Positions 5,268 to 8,781 of a DNA stretch of 8,781 nucleotides are shown here, piece by piece. The notes under the pieces are model-generated. The model was not told the origin of the DNA, did no database searches, and saw only the letters and a list, made by a program, of their open reading frames with translations. Every line of letters starts with the position of its first letter. The stretch's first letter is position 1. Source of the stretch: a bacterium (GTDB lineage: Bacteria > Desulfobacterota > GWC2-55-46); NCBI GenBank assembly GCA_027310325.1, contig DAIDBB010000582.1, positions 1 to 8,781 of the forward strand. Reading direction: 5' to 3'. A program made the position numbers and the translations under genes.

Positions 5268-5714
5268 GTGAGCCTCAGAAACGCCATTACCCGGGACATG
5301 ACGGCTTCGATGAAGGCCGGCGACAAGATAAAGCTTTCCACCTTGAGGCTCCTCTTAAGCTCCGTCAAGTATAAAGAGGTCGATCTCAAAAGGGAATTGA
5401 ACGACACGGAGGTCCAGCAGGTAATCTCCACGCTCGTACGTCAAAGGCATGATTCGATCGAGCAGTTTAGGAAAGGAAACCGCGCCGACCTTGTGGAAAA
5501 GGAAGAAAAGGAAGCGGAGATACTCAAGGCGTACCTGCCGGCCCAGCTCTCGGCGGAAGAACTGCGGGCCGAGGTCAGGAAAATAGCTGCCGAGGTGGGG
5601 GCTTCCGGCGCGCAGGACATGGGCAAGCTGATGAAGGCCGTCATGGGAGAGCTCAGGGGCAAGGCTGACGGAAAGGCCATTAACGACGCGGTAAAGGAAG
5701 TCCTCGGCGCCTAG
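5268..5714 (+). CDS. yqeY: GatB/YqeY domain-containing protein
   Basis: This is a 148-residue member of the free-standing YqeY family, which resembles the C-terminal tail domain of GatB, the tRNA-dependent amidotransferase subunit. Its cellular role is not well established; binding of tRNA is the usual suggestion. Family features seen are an N-terminal helix ending in DMTASMKAGDK, the LSTLRLLLSSVKYKEVD block, the basic VRQRHDSIEQFRKGNR segment (about 57-72), the EKEEKEAEILKAYLPAQLS hinge into the second helical domain, and AQDMGKLMKAVMGELRGKADGK near the C-terminus. The length is standard, with no signal peptide or membrane segment. GTG is chosen because an excellent AAGGAGG (5255-5261) lies 6 nt before it. 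It may have its own promoter overlapping the end of mglA. Confidence 0.93.
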   Translation: MSLRNAITRDMTASMKAGDKIKLSTLRLLLSSVKYKEVDLKRELNDTEVQQVISTLVRQRHDSIEQFRKGNRADLVEKEEKEAEILKAYLPAQLSAEELRAEVRKIAAEVGASGAQDMGKLMKAVMGELRGKADGKAINDAVKEVLGA

Positions 5715-5733
5715 GGACGTTGAAGAACTCTTT

Positions 5734-5776
5734 GAGAGGGCCTTTTTATAAAAAGTTTCTCCCAAAAAAAGTTTTT
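5734..5776. terminator. Extended A/T palindrome after yqeY, possible terminator
   Basis: CTTTTTATAAAAAG (5742-5755) is a perfect 14-bp palindrome. Its arms extend imperfectly to 5734-5763 (GAG.. on the left against ..CTCCC on the right), with about 10 of 14 positions pairing. It is followed by AAAAAAAG and then TTTTT (5772-5776). This could terminate yqeY transcription from the + strand. The repeated AAAAAGTTT element (5750-5758, again near 5767-5775) also suggests a small duplicated unit. Confidence 0.4.
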
Positions 5777-5819
5777 CGGCATTCGGATAAAGCGTTTTCG
5801 TAAAAATACAAACAGGGGT

Positions 5820-5825
5820 TATAAT
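5820..5825 (+). promoter_or_regulatory. Perfect -10 TATAAT immediately ahead of the NIF3-like gene
   Basis: TATAAT at 5820-5825 matches the -10 consensus exactly. A start of transcription 7 nt downstream (about 5832) would leave a leader of about 4 nt before the ATG at 5836. The -35 region is weak (TTTTCG near 5795-5800). The only SD-like bases, AGGGGT (5814-5819), lie 16 nt from the ATG and would not be transcribed from this promoter. Confidence 0.45.
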
Positions 5826-5835
5826 AAGAACATAA

Positions 5836-6789
5836 ATGAAGATAAGTGAGATATACGAAAAGACCATAAGAAGGGGCATGGAAGTAGACCCCAGGGGCGT
5901 TAAGGCGGTCGAAGAGGAGCTGCGGCGCGCAAAAAAAGACTTTGAGGAACTGAAGGAAAAGGAAAAAAAGAGGTTCGACAGGGAGCGCCTAGTAAACCCC
6001 TATGCCGACACCAGGGTGCTCTACGGAGACGGCGAGCGGGAGGTAAAAAGCGTCCTTGTGGGCATAGATATGGAGGTAGCCGAGGTGCTTTTGGCCGACA
6101 GGCTCCGGGAGCGCTCAAATGCGATCGACCTCATAATAGCGCACCACCCGGAGGGACGGGCCATGGCAAACCTTTACGCAGTCATGGACATGCAGTCCGA
6201 TATACTGCTTAAGTACGGCGGGGTCCCGATAAACGTGGCCGAGGATATAATGGGAGCCCGCATAAAGGAGGTCGAACGGAAGCTCCTGCCGATAAACCAT
6301 AACAGGGCAGTGGACGCGGCCCGGCTCCTTGACATACCGCTCATGTGCATTCACACGCCGGCGGACAACGCGGTCACCGATTATCTTCAGAAGCTTTTTG
6401 ATGAAAAGGCCCCCGGGTACGTCTCTGATATAATAGACATGCTTAACGACATACCGGAATATTCGTACGCCGCGAGCGAAACGGCGGGGCCCAAGGTCGT
6501 ATGCGGCTCAGGGGACAGGAAGGCGGGCAAGGTCTTTGTCGATATGACCGGAGGCACGGGAGGGAGCAAAAAGGCCTTTGAAAAGCTCTCCCAGGCCGGG
6601 GTCGGGACAGTAGTCGGCATGCATATAAGCGAAGACCACCGCGAGGAGGCGGAGAAAAACCATATAAACGTGGTCATAGCCGGGCATATCTCAAGCGATA
6701 CGCTGGGCATGAACCTACTCCTTGACAACGTCTTAACGGATGTAAGGGTGGTTGAGACGTCCGGGTTCAAAAGGGTCATAAGGACATAA
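5836..6789 (+). CDS. NIF3-like putative dinuclear-metal protein (long form)
   Basis: This protein belongs to the NIF3/YbgI superfamily (often labelled NGG1p-interacting factor NIF3), hexameric proteins with a two-metal site and a debated hydrolase-like role; no specific reaction can be assigned. Candidate metal ligands are visible in the expected order: H103-H104 in AHHPEG, D177 in the HTPADN motif, H263 in GMHISEDH with E266 or H268, and H284 in AGHISSD. It is 317 residues, about 70 more than E. coli YbgI, with a charged, helical N-terminal extension (roughly residues 1-55, including a Lys/Glu-rich stretch at 25-47) before the NPYADTRVLYGD motif. That extended form looks like a distinct subfamily. 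ATG 5836 is chosen because the extension appears family-conserved, although no good Shine-Dalgarno is present. The TAA stop is at 6787-6789, 62 bp before mutS2. Confidence 0.82.
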   Translation: MKISEIYEKTIRRGMEVDPRGVKAVEEELRRAKKDFEELKEKEKKRFDRERLVNPYADTRVLYGDGEREVKSVLVGIDMEVAEVLLADRLRERSNAIDLIIAHHPEGRAMANLYAVMDMQSDILLKYGGVPINVAEDIMGARIKEVERKLLPINHNRAVDAARLLDIPLMCIHTPADNAVTDYLQKLFDEKAPGYVSDIIDMLNDIPEYSYAASETAGPKVVCGSGDRKAGKVFVDMTGGTGGSKKAFEKLSQAGVGTVVGMHISEDHREEAEKNHINVVIAGHISSDTLGMNLLLDNVLTDVRVVETSGFKRVIRT

Positions 6790-6792
6790 ATA

Positions 6793-6802
6793 GAGGCGCC
6801 TC
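6793..6802. repeat. 10-bp palindrome downstream of the NIF3-like gene
   Basis: GAGGCGCCTC is a perfect palindrome 4 nt after the stop codon. With no room for a loop it is a better protein-binding or restriction-type site than a hairpin, and it may be chance. Confidence 0.25.
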
Positions 6803-6851
6803 CTTACCGGGCCCTAGTCCGGAAAGTTGACGGTCCTGTTGAAAAAGTATT

Positions 6852-8781
6852 GTGGATGATACTACTTTAGAAACATTGGAGTACCCGGCGGTCTTAAGGG
6901 AGATCGCCGGCTTCACCGTTACACCTCTCGGCAGGGAAAAGGTCGTTGGGCTGGTCCCCGTCGGCTCAGTCAGGGAAATCGAGGAGGCGTTCAAGGAATA
7001 TTCCGAGGTGCGGGATATCCTTAAGGCATCCGGGAAGTTGCCGCTCGCCGGGGTTGCCGACACGCGGGACATCCTCGGGAGGATCGACCCGGCTGGAGCG
7101 TTTCTCCTTCCCGAAGAGCTCATCCAGATAAGGACCAACCTGGAAGTCGTCATCGGGCTTAAAGCCCTTCCGTCCCCGTCCTTTTCCAGGGAATACCCGA
7201 TAATCTCGTCAAGGATAGAAACGCTATCCGAACTCAAGCCCGTTTACAGCGAACTCTGCCGGATACTCGACGATAAAGGCCAGATAAAGGATACCGCCTC
7301 CCATGAGCTTTATAATATCAGAAAAGAGATAAGATCAGGGAGGGAGCGGGCGCGGTCCATACTCGAGGACCTCTGCAAGGACAAAAAGTACAGGGAGTTC
7401 TTGCAGGAAGACTTCATAACGATAAGGGACGACCGGTACGTGCTCTCCATAAAGACGGGAAAGCACGTGCATGTAAGCGGGATCATACACGGAAGGTCCG
7501 GGAGCGGGGCGACATATTTCATAGAGCCGATGCAACTTGTCGAGCTCAATAACAGGATAGCCATACTCAGGAAAGAGGAAAAGAGCGAGGAGATAGAGAT
7601 ACTGAAGGCGGCGACAACCATGGTCGACCCGGAAAGGGGTGCGCTCTTAATGGACCTTTCTACCCTCGGCGCCCTCGACGGCCTCCAGGCCAAGGCGCTT
7701 TTCGCGGGCCTTACCAATTCCGTCGTTCCGGTTATAAAGGCCGGCGGGTCCGTCAAATTCAAGGAAGCCCGGCACCCTCTCCTCATAATGAAGGAGCTGA
7801 AGGGCGGAGACAAGGTCGTCCCCATAGACCTCGTCATACCGGAGGATAAAAAAGTCCTTGTCATATCCGGGGCGAATACCGGAGGCAAGACCGTGGCCCT
7901 TAAGACGCTGGGGCTCCTTACTCTCATGGCCCTTTCGGCGATACCGGTCCCGGCGGCGGAAGGGAGCGAGGCCCCGGCCTTCAGCTCCATATTTTCCGAC
8001 ATAGGCGACAGGCAGGATATAATAGAGAGCCTGAGCACTTTTTCGGCCCACGTAAAACGTATACGCTACTTCCTCACCGCGGCAAAGGCGGGCTCCCTTG
8101 TTCTCGTGGACGAGATAGGGGCCGGGACAGACCCTTCCGAGGGTAGCGCGCTCGCCCTTGCGATAATAGAGACGCTTAAGGAGATCGGCGCGGTAACGGT
8201 CATTACGACCCATTCAAACGTAATAAAGGCCCATGCCCAGGTTGACCCGGACTACCTTAACGCGTCGGTCGAGTTCGACGAAAATACGCTTAGGCCCCTG
8301 TATGAGCTCCTTTACGGCGTGCCCGGGCCGAGCCTCGGGCTTTCGATAGCGCAGAGCCTCGGCATGCCGCCTGGCCTCATAGAAAAGGCCAGGACATATT
8401 TCAAGGAGAAGGAGGCCGCATTTATCGAGTCCGTAAGGCTTCTTGAAGAGGAAAAGGAGGAGATAAGAAAGCTCAGCGAGAGGCTTTCTGAACTCGAAGA
8501 AAAAAGGGGAAAGGCCGTTGAGAGGCTTAGGGCCGAAAGGGGAGAGCTTCTCAAAAAAGCGAAGGGCAAGGTCGATTCTATCGTAAAAGAGGCTGAAGAG
8601 GAAATAAGAGAGACCGTAAGGAAGATAAGGGAAGAAAAAACAAAGGGGGCGTCTCCTTACGCCGTCGCGGTGAAGGTCCGGGAGATTGGCGGCAAGGCCG
8701 CGTCGCGTTTAAGCCACGGCGTCGAGAGATATGTCCCGTCCGAGGGCGATAAGGTCGCCATCTCCGGGTCCGATACAAAGG
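6852..8781 (+). CDS. mutS2: Endonuclease MutS2 / ribosome-rescue ATPase MutS2 (3'-truncated by window edge)
   Basis: MutS2 is a MutS-family ATPase without the mismatch-reading domains. It has been linked to suppression of homologous recombination and, in Bacillus, to sensing collided ribosomes. 643 codons are visible of roughly 780-800; the C-terminal Smr nuclease domain is off the window, so its presence cannot be judged. The start LETLEYPAVLREIAGF is typical of the family. Further motifs are DDRYVLSIK and GRSGSGATYFIEP in the core, Walker A GANTGGKT (residues 340-347), a STFSAH signature, Walker B LVLVDEIGAGTDPSEG (418-431), the ITTHS histidine switch, and GVPGPSLGLSIAQSLGMP before a long charged coiled coil (about 516-597). 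The start is uncertain: an in-frame TGA at 6840-6842 limits the choice to GTG 6852 (preferred), ATT 6849 or TTG 6876, and none has a clear Shine-Dalgarno. Confidence 0.95.
   Translation, partial: MDDTTLETLEYPAVLREIAGFTVTPLGREKVVGLVPVGSVREIEEAFKEYSEVRDILKASGKLPLAGVADTRDILGRIDPAGAFLLPEELIQIRTNLEVVIGLKALPSPSFSREYPIISSRIETLSELKPVYSELCRILDDKGQIKDTASHELYNIRKEIRSGRERARSILEDLCKDKKYREFLQEDFITIRDDRYVLSIKTGKHVHVSGIIHGRSGSGATYFIEPMQLVELNNRIAILRKEEKSEEIEILKAATTMVDPERGALLMDLSTLGALDGLQAKALFAGLTNSVVPVIKAGGSVKFKEARHPLLIMKELKGGDKVVPIDLVIPEDKKVLVISGANTGGKTVALKTLGLLTLMALSAIPVPAAEGSEAPAFSSIFSDIGDRQDIIESLSTFSAHVKRIRYFLTAAKAGSLVLVDEIGAGTDPSEGSALALAIIETLKEIGAVTVITTHSNVIKAHAQVDPDYLNASVEFDENTLRPLYELLYGVPGPSLGLSIAQSLGMPPGLIEKARTYFKEKEAAFIESVRLLEEEKEEIRKLSERLSELEEKRGKAVERLRAERGELLKKAKGKVDSIVKEAEEEIRETVRKIREEKTKGASPYAVAVKVREIGGKAASRLSHGVERYVPSEGDKVAISGSDTK

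Noticed and set aside
7310..8038. 242-codon minus-strand frame within mutS2
   Set aside because: The Ser- and Leu-rich product matches no known fold, and the + strand encodes the Walker A and core motifs of MutS2 over the same bases.
1..8781. Undescribed defence or biosynthetic system
   Set aside because: Every sizeable gene belongs to a widely distributed family, codon style is uniform, and no clustering of unknown genes is seen.

Overview
This window is a run of bacterial housekeeping genes, all on the + strand, tightly spaced and with one consistent codon style: moderately GC-rich, with unusually frequent ATA (Ile) and AGG (Arg) codons in every gene. That style, the four-subunit anaerobic 2-oxoacid:ferredoxin oxidoreductase and the Myxococcus-like MglA/MglB pair suggest an anaerobic bacterium near the Desulfobacterota/Myxococcota/Nitrospirota radiation. 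This placement is inferred from gene content and is not proven. I see no phage, transposase, CRISPR array, tRNA or rRNA, and no compositional break that would suggest a transferred island.

Layout: (1) The left edge cuts into recR (recombination mediator), which lacks only its first few codons. (2) A porGDAB operon (653-3733) encodes the gamma, delta, alpha and beta subunits of a pyruvate-type 2-oxoacid:ferredoxin oxidoreductase. It links 2-oxoacid + CoA to acyl-CoA + CO2 + reduced ferredoxin, reversibly. (3) mglB (3815-4297) and mglA (4630-5217) encode a Roadblock-domain GTPase-activating protein and its small Ras-like polarity GTPase, both very close to the Myxococcus xanthus proteins as I recall them. 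They are separated by 332 bp of non-coding DNA holding two related perfect palindromes, an AT-rich tract and a further GC hairpin. (4) A yqeY-family gene (5268-5714) follows. (5) Next is a long-form NIF3-like putative metalloprotein gene (5836-6789), whose start lies just downstream of a perfect TATAAT. (6) mutS2 (6852 onward) runs off the right edge before its C-terminal Smr domain.

How the genes work together: PorG, PorD, PorA and PorB form one enzyme. MglB acts on MglA, switching it off by stimulating GTP hydrolysis, and in known systems the pair sets cell polarity for gliding, type IV pili or related machinery. RecR and MutS2 are both DNA-repair or recombination factors but sit at opposite ends with no obvious functional link. 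The neighbourhood looks like ordinary conserved chromosome. I found no undescribed multi-gene system. The points most worth a second look are non-coding: the palindrome-bearing spacer that splits mglBA, the tandem Shine-Dalgarno/minimal ORF before porD, and the almost leaderless arrangement of the NIF3-like gene.
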